From Planctomycetaceae bacterium (lineage in GTDB: Bacteria; Planctomycetota; Planctomycetia; Pirellulales; UBA1268), in assembly GCA_005789975.1 (NCBI GenBank), contig SXWC01000175.1:1-40271 (forward strand): 40,271 nt of DNA. The letters run 5' to 3'. The notes under the pieces are model-generated. The model saw nothing but the letters and a program-made list of their open reading frames with translations, had not been told where the DNA came from and did no database searches. Numbering within the stretch: position 1 is the stretch's first letter; each line of letters starts with the position of its first letter. A program made the translations under genes and the position numbers. This document shows, in pieces, positions 23,768-32,100 of the stretch.

Positions 23768-23930
23768 CCGGCCACGGCGGGGGAAAACCGGGGTAATCAC
23801 CGGCAAAACTCGGCTCCCTCCGCAGGGCCCGATGTGTCAGACTCCCGCCCCCATTTCCCAGTCGGAGAGTTTTGGGCGGCGGTCGCATCGCGGCCGCGGT
23901 GTGCGCATCCAGCGGTGGAGGTCGAAGGCC

Positions 23931-25934
23931 ATGTCAGGTGTCATTCGTTCGTATCTGCGGACACTCGAGAAGTCGGTCCGGGGTCGGCTGCCCACGGGGG
24001 TCCGCAGCGCCTTGCGTCCGTACCTCGCGGCGCCGCGGCGACGCTGGCCCGTCCCGGCGGCGCACGTTCGCGCCCAGGACAGCGGCGGGCAGCCGCCGGC
24101 AACGCCCCGGAACGCGTCCCGGAAGGATCCGCTTCCGGGCATGGTGTCGGTGATCATCCCGATCTACGACCGAACCCACGAACTCCGCGAGGCGATCGAG
24201 TCGGTCCTGGCGCAGACCTACGCCAACTTCGAGCTGCTCCTGGTGACCGACGGATCTCCGGCAGAGACGCGGGCGGTGGTGGAGTCGTATCGCAGCCATC
24301 CGCAGGTCCGAATCTTCAACTACCTCGACAACACGGGCACCGCGGTTCGCGGCCGCAACCGTGGCATCAAGGAAGCCCGCGGCGAATACGTCGCCTTCCT
24401 CGACAGCGACGACATCGCGGCCCGCGACCGGCTCGCCGTTTCGGTGCGCGAGATGAACGCGGGCGGATACGACGTCGTCTACGGTGCATGGACCGCGAAG
24501 CTCGACGGCACGCGGCACTTCGACGACCTGCGGGACGGCCAGAAGGTGACGAGCCCGCCCTGCGATCTCGAGATGCTTCGCCGCGTCTGCGTGCCGTGTC
24601 AGAGCACCGTGATGGTGCGGCGGGCGGCCCTGCTCGATGTCGGCGGGCTCAAGCCCGGCATGCGCTACCGCGAGGACCATGAACTCTGGATGCGGCTGGC
24701 CCACTTCGGCTACCGGTTCGGGGCCATCCGCGAGAACCTGGTGCACCTGCGGCTGCATCGCGGCAACAACGAGATGAACTTCAAGGACGACGACGCCTTC
24801 TGGGAGCGCCGGGCCAAGGCGGAGCACCGGAGCAAGGCGACGCTCACGCCCACGATCGCCTATCTCATTCCGGGCACGGGCATCTCCGGCGGCATCGCCG
24901 TGATCCTCGAACACGCCAATCGACTCCTCGAGGCCGGCTGTGACGTGATGCTCATCAGCCAGGACGACAAGGACTCGATCCCCTGGTGGTCGGGCAACAA
25001 GGTGCCGGTGATTCCCTTCAGCACCGCCTCGCGGTATCTCTTCGACTCCCTCGACACCGTCGTGGCCACCGGCTGGACGACCGTCTCGATGCTCGATCAT
25101 TTTGCGACGCGCCGGAAACTCTACTTCGTGCAGTCGGATGAACGGCGGTTCGACGACTGCCCGGAGTTCAAGAAGCAGGTGCATGGCACCTACCTCCGCC
25201 ACGACATCGAGTATGTGACGATGGCCGGCTGGATCTGCCGGTGGCTGAAGCAGGAGTTCGGCCACGACTGCGGCTACATCGGCAACGGCATCTCGCCGGA
25301 ACGCTTCGCGAACACCAGGCCGCTCGAACCGCGACGGGGCCGGGTGCGGATCCTCATGGAGGGGCCGACCGTGATCCCGTTCAAGGGCATGGACGACGCC
25401 GCCGAGGCGTTGCGGGACTTCGACGACTGCGAGGTGTGGATCGTGTCGGCTGCCGGCGGCCCCAAGCCCGGCTGGCGGTGCGACCGGTTCTTCGAGGCCG
25501 TTCCGCATGCCGAGATGGCGGCGATCTACGCCAGCTGCGACATCCTCCTGAAGATGTCGCGGGTGGAGAGCTTCTCCTATCCTCCGCTCGAGATGATGGC
25601 GACCGGGGGCGGTGTCGTTGTCCGAGAAGTCTCGGGCCTCGATGAATACGCCATCGACGGCGAGAACTGCCTGATCGTCGCGGATGTCGCCGGCGCCCGC
25701 CGGGCCGTGCGGAGTCTCGTTGACGACGTGGCCTTGCGGGCGCGACTCGGCGCCGCGGGACTGGAGACGGCCGAACAGATGACCTGGGATCGCTCCCTGC
25801 CGGCGCTGCTGGAGATCGTCGCCGGAGTTCCGCGGCCGGTGACGGCCACGGAGCGTGCCGATGCCCATGTCTTCCCGATCGCCCTCGGCAGGGCGGCGAC
25901 GCCGCAGCGGGGCAGACGGGCTTCAGTGGCCTGA
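23931..25934 (+). CDS. Two-domain glycosyltransferase (GT2 + GT4)
   Basis: The 667-residue protein joins two transferases. After about 80 basic residues comes a GT2 domain (GT-A fold): VSVIIPIYDRTHELREAIES, the donor-site FLDSDD, and YREDHELWMRLAHFGYR carrying the ED catalytic region. From about residue 305 a GT-B domain follows (IAYLIPGTGISGGIAV, FVQSDERRF, then ILLKMSRVESFSYPPLEMMA with the E-x7-E-like donor motif), similar to WsaF-type rhamnosyltransferases. Such fusions add two sugars in sequence to a surface glycan at the cytoplasmic face of the membrane. GGAGG stands nine bases before the ATG at 23931; upstream in-frame sequence is not conserved. It starts an operon with a methyltransferase (17-base gap) and a sulfotransferase. 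Confidence 0.88.
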   Translation: MSGVIRSYLRTLEKSVRGRLPTGVRSALRPYLAAPRRRWPVPAAHVRAQDSGGQPPATPRNASRKDPLPGMVSVIIPIYDRTHELREAIESVLAQTYANFELLLVTDGSPAETRAVVESYRSHPQVRIFNYLDNTGTAVRGRNRGIKEARGEYVAFLDSDDIAARDRLAVSVREMNAGGYDVVYGAWTAKLDGTRHFDDLRDGQKVTSPPCDLEMLRRVCVPCQSTVMVRRAALLDVGGLKPGMRYREDHELWMRLAHFGYRFGAIRENLVHLRLHRGNNEMNFKDDDAFWERRAKAEHRSKATLTPTIAYLIPGTGISGGIAVILEHANRLLEAGCDVMLISQDDKDSIPWWSGNKVPVIPFSTASRYLFDSLDTVVATGWTTVSMLDHFATRRKLYFVQSDERRFDDCPEFKKQVHGTYLRHDIEYVTMAGWICRWLKQEFGHDCGYIGNGISPERFANTRPLEPRRGRVRILMEGPTVIPFKGMDDAAEALRDFDDCEVWIVSAAGGPKPGWRCDRFFEAVPHAEMAAIYASCDILLKMSRVESFSYPPLEMMATGGGVVVREVSGLDEYAIDGENCLIVADVAGARRAVRSLVDDVALRARLGAAGLETAEQMTWDRSLPALLEIVAGVPRPVTATERADAHVFPIALGRAATPQRGRRASVA

Positions 25935-25951
25935 AGACGGGGGCAGACGAC

Positions 25952-26734
25952 ATGATCGCCGCGGATTCCGCCGGAAGATCCTTCGAGAGTCCCGCCAGCC
26001 GCTCCGGGGAGCACGGGCAGGCGCCGCTGCGAGGTCTGTCGCGCATGGACCGCGAAGCGCTCGCGCTGGCCACCGGCACGATGGTTCAGTATTCCGGCGA
26101 GGAGGTGGCGGAGCTTCGCCTGGCGGAAGAGACTGCGGTGCTGCGTGCCCAGCCCCACGGTCATCGGCTCGGGGATCTGAACGGCCTCAACGTCGGCTGC
26201 GGCGACAGGCTCGTCCACGCCGCGCTCCTCGGCGTCGATGTCCGCGAGGGTGCGTGGGGCACGGGGGTCGATTCGCCGCAGTCGCATGTCTCGCGGGCCC
26301 GTGTCCGCGCCTGGCCGGACGATCTTCCGTTCCGTGCCGCGTCGATCGACTTCATCGTCGCGCTCCACGTGCTCGTCTACGACCCCGATCCCGTGGCGAC
26401 GGTGCTGCACTGGCTCGACATCGTCAAGCCGGGCGGCGGCGTCGGCATCGTCGTGCCCGACTGGCGGTATACCTGGGACGCCCGCAACGACCAGCATGCG
26501 TGGAGCCATCGCTGGAATCCGACACCGCGGCTGCTGCGGACGTTGCACGAGCGGCACTGGGCCGCTGTGGCCGATCTCGAACAGATCGACACCTATCCCC
26601 AGCGCCTGTCGTTCGACATCGTCCTCAGGAAGAAGGGCACGTTCGTGCCGCTCGACAAGCAGCAGCGGGCGGAGCGACCCACGGGCCGGGAACTTCACGA
26701 GAGCAACCGCTTTCCCGGCGGAGATCCTGCATGA
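25952..26734 (+). CDS. SAM-dependent class I methyltransferase
   Basis: The 260-residue protein has a class I methyltransferase core starting near residue 78: motif I LNVGCGDRL, motif II-like GVDSPQSHV, motif IV with FRAASIDFIVALHVLVY and motif V with VKPGGGVGIVVPDW. The first 70 residues form a separate helical part. The core is of the type that methylates small molecules or sugars, and placement between a double glycosyltransferase and a sulfotransferase suggests O-methylation of a glycan residue; this is inference from context. The 17-base gap after the glycosyltransferase and the ATGA overlap (26731-26734) with the sulfotransferase show one transcription unit. No membrane segment. Confidence 0.82.
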   Translation: MIAADSAGRSFESPASRSGEHGQAPLRGLSRMDREALALATGTMVQYSGEEVAELRLAEETAVLRAQPHGHRLGDLNGLNVGCGDRLVHAALLGVDVREGAWGTGVDSPQSHVSRARVRAWPDDLPFRAASIDFIVALHVLVYDPDPVATVLHWLDIVKPGGGVGIVVPDWRYTWDARNDQHAWSHRWNPTPRLLRTLHERHWAAVADLEQIDTYPQRLSFDIVLRKKGTFVPLDKQQRAERPTGRELHESNRFPGGDPA

Positions 26735-27885
26735 TGTCAGCCGTCCACACCCCGGGCAGTCCACCGCTCGTCATCACCGGCATGCACCGGTCGGGCACGT
26801 CCCTGCTCGCGTCGCTGTTCGCCAGTGCGGGGGTGTCGCTGGGTACGCGGCTGATCGGCGCCTCCCGCGGCAACGACCGCGGGCACTACGAAGATCTCGA
26901 CTTTTACGACTTTCATGCCGCGGCCCTCGAAGCCAATGGCCTGCGCGCCGAGGGTTTCGCGTGTGTCGATGAGATCGGCGTGCCACCAGCGATGCGGGAA
27001 TCCGCGGCGACGCTCGTCGCAGGGAAGGCCGCGGCGGGAGAGATCTGGGGCTGGAAGGATCCCCGGACCTCGCTGTTTCTCGACTTCTGGGGGGAGGTCC
27101 TTCCGGAGGCGAGGTTTGTGTTCGTGTTCCGGAGCCCGTGGGAGGTCGTCGACTCGCTGTTTCGCCGGGGCGACCAGACGTTCACCGTCAATCCCGCGGC
27201 CGCCGCCCGCGTCTGGCTGCATTACAACCGCCGCATCGTGGACTTCTACAGGCGGAACCACTCGCGGAGTGTTCTCGCCGAGGTGACAGAGGTCGTCGCG
27301 TACCCCTCCGCCCTCTTCGCCAGCGTGCGTCAGCGGCTGGGCGTGGCGGTGGGTGAACCGCTCCCCCGTTATGAAGAACGGCTCCTCGTCCGCGACGGCC
27401 TTGGTCGCCGCGAGGCCATCATCGCCGCTCTGCTCCCCGAGGCGATCGAGCTCTATGCGGAGATGCGGCGGCTCACGGGCCAGCCGGCACGGACGCAGCC
27501 CCAGCATGCGGATGCCGCCGCCGTGGCCGCCGAGCATGCGATCGGGGAGTGGTCGCGGGCGGCGATCGCCGAAGACGGCGGCCGTCGGCTCGAGGCCGAG
27601 AACGTCGCCGCTCGTGAGGCCCTCCGGGCAGCCGAAGCAAGGTGCGCGGCACTCGATCTCGAAAAGCGAGCGATCGAGGGGAGGCTCCGCGAGGTTCAGG
27701 ATGTCCGAGAGGCCCTCGCCGCCCAGGTGCGCGAGAGGGTCCTCGAGGAATCGCGGCAGGCGCGACATGGGGAAGCCGTGTGGGCCGAGCGGGCCCAAGC
27801 CCGCACCGCCCCAGCCGCCCCGGAAGACCGGAGTTCAGTCGGCGGGTGGACGTCCCGCGACAGCACCGGGGCCGATCATTCGTAG
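26731..27885 (+). CDS. Sulfotransferase with a helical C-terminal tail
   Basis: The 384-residue protein has a PAPS-dependent sulfotransferase fold. The 5'-phosphosulfate loop is GMHRSGTSLLASLF (17-30) and the 3'-phosphate site is FVFRSPWEVVDSLFRR (about 131-146), with WGWKDPRTSLF before it. It should move sulfate from PAPS to a hydroxyl of a surface glycan. From about residue 255 the domain ends and a highly charged Ala/Arg/Glu helix continues (LRAAEARCAALDLEKRAIEG and more), a coiled coil that could dock to the partner enzymes, before a disordered tail. The start codon overlaps the methyltransferase stop. The last 10 bases overlap the convergent second sulfotransferase gene (27876-27885). 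Confidence 0.82.
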   Translation: MMSAVHTPGSPPLVITGMHRSGTSLLASLFASAGVSLGTRLIGASRGNDRGHYEDLDFYDFHAAALEANGLRAEGFACVDEIGVPPAMRESAATLVAGKAAAGEIWGWKDPRTSLFLDFWGEVLPEARFVFVFRSPWEVVDSLFRRGDQTFTVNPAAAARVWLHYNRRIVDFYRRNHSRSVLAEVTEVVAYPSALFASVRQRLGVAVGEPLPRYEERLLVRDGLGRREAIIAALLPEAIELYAEMRRLTGQPARTQPQHADAAAVAAEHAIGEWSRAAIAEDGGRRLEAENVAAREALRAAEARCAALDLEKRAIEGRLREVQDVREALAAQVRERVLEESRQARHGEAVWAERAQARTAPAAPEDRSSVGGWTSRDSTGADHS

Positions 27886-28706
27886 CCCGCTCGGGCCGCA
27901 ATCGACGCGAGCCGGGGCCTCGACTCCTCCCAGAGACGTTCGAAGAGCGCTCTGAGCCAGGTGGGCAGGGTGGCCGGTGACTCCCGCAGGCCGTTCACCC
28001 GCGGATGCGAGTCGGGAGTGACGACGCCGAGCGTCCGTCGGAGCGTTTCCCGGCCCCCGGCGACATTCTCGATCCGCACGGCCACGACACGACCGGTTGA
28101 CTCGGCGAGGTCGAGGAGCCGCTTCGTGGTGCCGCCCCACCGCTCGGACTGTGCCGCGTAGGCGGCCTCGGCCTCGGCCGGGTTCGCGGCGGCCCGTTCG
28201 AGCGCCGCGGGATACCAGGCCTGCATCGCGCTCTCGAGGGTCGAACGCGGATGCCTCAGGGTGTGGATGATCGTGCCGCCGGGAAACAGCTCGAGCAGAA
28301 GCTCGGGCGTCTGGTCCCGGAATCCATACTGGATCTCCTTGAAACCCCAGCGGGTCTTGCCGGGCGGGAGCGCGAGCTGCATGAGCTCGACGATGAGTCC
28401 GCGGAGATGGTCGTCGAAGGCCGTGGCGTCGAATCCGTTTGCCCATGCAAGGCCCGGGGCGCTTTCGGCCGTCGGCTGCTCGGCATCGACCGGCGTCAGC
28501 GGCCGGCCGGCATGCATCTGAAACGCCTCGCAGTTGCGGAGCAGCCCGCGGGCCCGGGCGAACGTCCGCAGCATGCCGGCATGCTCGCCCCAGATCCAGA
28601 TGTCGGCCGAGCGGCAGAGGAGCGTCTGCCAGAAGGTGGACCCGCACCTGCCTGTCCCCAGCAGGAAGAGCGGGCGGCCGGAGTTGGTGGCGTCGAGAGC
28701 GGGCAT
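27876..28706 (-). CDS. Second sulfotransferase, different subfamily
   Basis: The 276-residue protein begins almost directly with its PAPS loop, FLLGTGRCGSTFWQTLL (14-30), and has the 3'-phosphate site IIHTLRHPRSTLESAM around residue 145, preceded by WGFKEIQYGF. The C-terminal part (LPTWLRALFERLWEE) is helical, as in bacterial heparan-like sulfotransferases. It shares little with the neighbouring sulfotransferase apart from the two PAPS motifs, so it is not a recent duplicate. The ATG at 28706 is used because the fold starts 13 residues later; the in-frame ATG at 28829 would add a low-complexity stretch without a Shine-Dalgarno sequence. The gene points into the glycan operon and overlaps its end. 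Confidence 0.82.
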   Translation of the reverse strand: MPALDATNSGRPLFLLGTGRCGSTFWQTLLCRSADIWIWGEHAGMLRTFARARGLLRNCEAFQMHAGRPLTPVDAEQPTAESAPGLAWANGFDATAFDDHLRGLIVELMQLALPPGKTRWGFKEIQYGFRDQTPELLLELFPGGTIIHTLRHPRSTLESAMQAWYPAALERAAANPAEAEAAYAAQSERWGGTTKRLLDLAESTGRVVAVRIENVAGGRETLRRTLGVVTPDSHPRVNGLRESPATLPTWLRALFERLWEESRPRLASIAARAGYE

Positions 28707-28829
28707 CGGTGACTCGCAACAATCTACGAGGGGCGGCTGCGGGGAGGAAGTGTCCCATTCGTCGTCGCTGCGGCCGAAGTCCGTGTTTGCAGGCTTCCCC
28801 GCGATGCTCCGCCGACCTTTTGGAGGCAT

Positions 28830-28859
28830 TTGCTTGCGGCTGAAGCGGCTCCCTATGAA
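28830..28859 (+). promoter_or_regulatory. Possible sigma70-type promoter of the giant gene
   Basis: TTGCTT (28830-28835) and TATGAA (28854-28859) are 18 bases apart. Transcription would start near 28866 and give a leader of about 240 bases that contains the terminator hairpin. Planctomycete promoter rules are not well known to me, so this is tentative. Confidence 0.35.
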
Positions 28860-28989
28860 TCCACCGACGGGTGACCGACAGGCGGCTTCGTGACCGCCGC
28901 CGGGCGCCGCGTCGTGACTGAACCACAACCTACGAGTCGGAAAACGAGTGGAGGGATTGCCCCGGCATGGGGTGCTCCCGCCCATCGTC

Positions 28990-29038
28990 AGCCGGCGTGA
29001 GTCGATGCCCCCGGGCATCCCTTCACGCCGGCTTTTTT
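28990..29038 (+). terminator. Strong intrinsic terminator inside the leader of the giant gene
   Basis: AGCCGGCGTGA (28990-29000) pairs perfectly with TCACGCCGGCT (29023-29033), and inside the loop GATGCCC (29004-29010) pairs with GGGCATC (29013-29019), so the two stems can stack into one long hairpin. A run of T (TTTTTT, 29033-29038) follows on the plus strand only. It ends 68 bases before the giant gene's ATG. No complete plus-strand gene precedes it closely; the last one ends at 27885 with a convergent gene in between, so it acts on a leader or small RNA transcript. Confidence 0.75.
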
Positions 29039-29106
29039 GTTGCCCACAGCACGAGAGCACGAGCACTGCCCACAGCCCGAGCACGCCGAGCACGAGGAGC
29101 CCGCCG

Positions 29107-32100
29107 ATGAACCTGCTTGCCACCCCCTTCGCCCGCCGCACGTCGCGTTTTGCCCGGAGAACCGCCCGAACGACCGCGCCGCGCCGCCCGAGCCTCGACC
29201 GTGCCGAGCAACTCGAACGTCGCGACCTGTTGGCGATCGTCGCCGGCGGCGTCGAGCGGACGACGCCCGACGACTTCTTCACCGACTTCAGCGTGGGCAT
29301 GACCTCCCAGTACACCGCCTACACGATCGCCAACGATGCGAGCGGCCCGGCGACCGACGTCTGGGTGAAGGCCTTGTTTCCGGTCGGCAGCCCGGTGGGC
29401 GTCGGATCCGGCTACAACAACGAGGACGGTCTCTATCGAGTCGGCACGCTGGCCCCCGACACGAGCGGCACGGCGTTCCTCTATTTCACGGCCAACGCGC
29501 TCTCCGCCACGCCCGTGCCCTATTCGATCGAGGTCTATGCCGGTGAGCCGGGCAACGGTGGATCGCTCCTGGTCACCAAGCCGTTTTCCCTGACGACCGT
29601 CGTCAACACGCTGGCCGCGGAGCCCAACAAGGTCGACACGGTCGCCTACTCCCCCGCAAATCCCCAGATCGGCGACACGCTCACGCTCTCGGTCACCGGA
29701 CGGCTCGGCAACGGGGCCAACCGCGTGCTGTTCGCGCCGGCCTCGGCGACCAGCTGGGAGCCGGACGTGTTCGAGCTGCGATCAACGAGCCACACGATTT
29801 CGGGCATTCCCCAGACGCCCGACGGGCTCTTCTACGACGGGCTCACCGACCTCGTGAACCAGCAGCCGTTCACGAGCACGTACGACTTCCTGATCACGCG
29901 GCAGTCGGCCACCTCCACACTCACGTCGCCGACGCAGTTCACCCAGGATGGCGCGCAGGCCTGGAAGCACCACAAGCCCGACGCGACGCCGTTTCCCACG
30001 ATCCCTCCAATCCCCCCGCTGCTGACGCTCACGAAGAGCGACGGGGTGACGACCTACACTCCCGGCGGCACGACGACCTACACGATCGTGCTCTCCAACA
30101 CCGGCGCGGGAGCCGCGTCGGGCGTCGTGGTGAGCGATATCCTGCCTCCCCAGTTGAACGCCGCGACGACCAGTTGGTCGGTCTCCTACAGCAACGCCAG
30201 CGGCACGCTGCCGGCAAATGGCTCGGGCAACATCGGTGGCACCGTCAATCTCGCGGCCCTGAACGGCGTGATCACGATCACGATCAACGCGGTGATCCTC
30301 TCGGGCGCGGTCGGCGACCTGACCAACACCGTGACGGCGACGGTATCGGGGAGCACCGTGATCGCCACCGACACCAACACGGCCGCACCGCTGGCCAACC
30401 TCACGATCACGAAAACCGACGCGACGAGCACGGTGCTCGCCGGCGGCGGCACGATCCAGACCTACACGCTGCGGGTGCGGAACGACGGCCTCTCCGACGC
30501 CCGCAATGTCGTGGTCAACGACGCCTGGCCCACCGGGTTCCAGCAGGGCACGCTCGGCACGCCGACACTGGGGAGCGTCATCGCCGGCATCGGGGGCAAC
30601 TTCGTCTGGACGTTGGGCACGCTCGTGGCCGGCGGTGAGGCCACACTGACGGTGACCTACACGGTGCCGGCGTCCACGCTGCCCGGCACCTACGTCAACT
30701 CGGCGACGGTGACGAGCACGACGCCCGACACCAATCCGATCGACACCGCGACGGACTCGACCGACGTCGTCACGTCGGCGAATCTCGCGATCACGAAGAC
30801 CGACCTCACCAGCACGGTGCTCGCCGGCGGCGGCACGGTCCAGACCTACACCCTGTCGGTCACCAACAACGGCGCGTCCGACGCCCAGGATGTCGTCGTC
30901 AACGACGTCTGGCCGGCGGGATTCACCCAGGGTGCGTTCGGGCCGATCAGTCATGGCACCGTCGTGCCGGGGGCGGGGGGCAACTTCGCCTGGTCGGTCG
31001 GCAAGCTCGTGTCCGGCGGGACGGCGACGCTCCAGGTCTCCTACACCGTGCCGGCGAGCACGCCGCCCGGGGTCTTCACCAACACCGCGACGGTCACGAG
31101 CGTTACCCCCGATCCGGTGCCCGGCAACAACACCGCCAGCGACACGACGACCGTGACGGCCGCGGCGAATCTCACGATCGAGAAGTCCGACGCGACCACG
31201 ACGGTGACTGCGGGCGGCGGCACGGTGCAGATCTACACGCTCACGGTCCGGAATCTCGGCGCCTCGGACGCGCAGAGCGTGGCCGTGAACGACGTCTGGC
31301 CCATCGGCTTCCAGCAGGGGACGGTCGGCACGCCGAGCCAGGGATCCGTGACGTCCGGCGGCGGCAACTTCGCCTGGTTGCTCGGGACGGTTCCCGCGGG
31401 GGGCGTGGCGACGCTGCAGGTCGCCTACACGGTGCCGGCGAGCACGCTGCCCGGCACCTACACCAACACCGCGACGGTGACCAGCACCACGCCCGACCCC
31501 GATCCGAACAACACGGCCGTCGATCTCACCGACGTCATCGCCTCCGCGAATCTCACGATCACCAAGGATGACGGCGTCACGAGCGTGCTCGCCGGCGGCG
31601 GCACGATGCAGACCTACACGCTGCGGGTGAGAAACAACGGCGTCTCCGACGCCCAGGCCGTCGTGGTCAACGACACCTGGCCTGCCGGCTTCACGCGGGG
31701 TGCGTTCGGGATCCCGAGCAAGGGCAACGTCGCGTCGGGGCCGGGCAGCAACTTCACGTGGACGATCGGCACCCTCGCGGCGAACGCCGAGGCCGTGCTC
31801 ACCGTGAACTACACGGTGCCGGCGGGCACGCTGCCGGGCAGCTACACGAACACGGCCAGCGTGACGAGCAGCACGCCCGATCCCGATCCGGCCAACACGG
31901 CGACCGACACGAACACCGTGACGACGTCCGCGGACCTCAGGATCACGAAGACCGACTCGGCGTCGATCGTGACGGCGGGTGACGGCGTGATCCACAACTA
32001 TCTGCTCACCGTGACGAACCTCGGCGTGTCGGACGCGCAGAACGTGTCGGTGAGCGACCTGTGGCCGGATGGCTTCGCGCAGTCCGGCTTCGGTTTGCCC

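Larger units (their letters stand above)
28707..29106 (+). other. 400-base gene-free stretch; probable structured leader of the giant protein gene
   Basis: No gene is supported here. On the plus strand it holds a possible sigma70-type promoter (28830-28859), a CCCC/GGGG hairpin near 28963-28974 that competes with an ATGGG/CCCAT hairpin (about 28970-28986), a strong intrinsic terminator (28990-29038) and the Shine-Dalgarno GAGGAG (29095-29100) of the giant gene. The reading frame of the giant gene is open back to a GTG at 28948, but that stretch crosses the terminator and is not conserved-looking. On the minus strand TAGATT lies 14 bases before the sulfotransferase ATG and might be its -10. 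Confidence 0.55.

Noticed and set aside
23934..25868. A 644-codon minus-strand frame opposite the double glycosyltransferase
   Set aside because: Antisense shadow due to high GC; the plus strand encodes two clear transferase domains.
28948..29106. In-frame N-terminal extension of the giant protein to a GTG
   Set aside because: It would translate through a strong intrinsic terminator, and the LEPR-xLL motif normally lies about 20-50 residues from the N-terminus, which fits the ATG at 29107 with GAGGAG.
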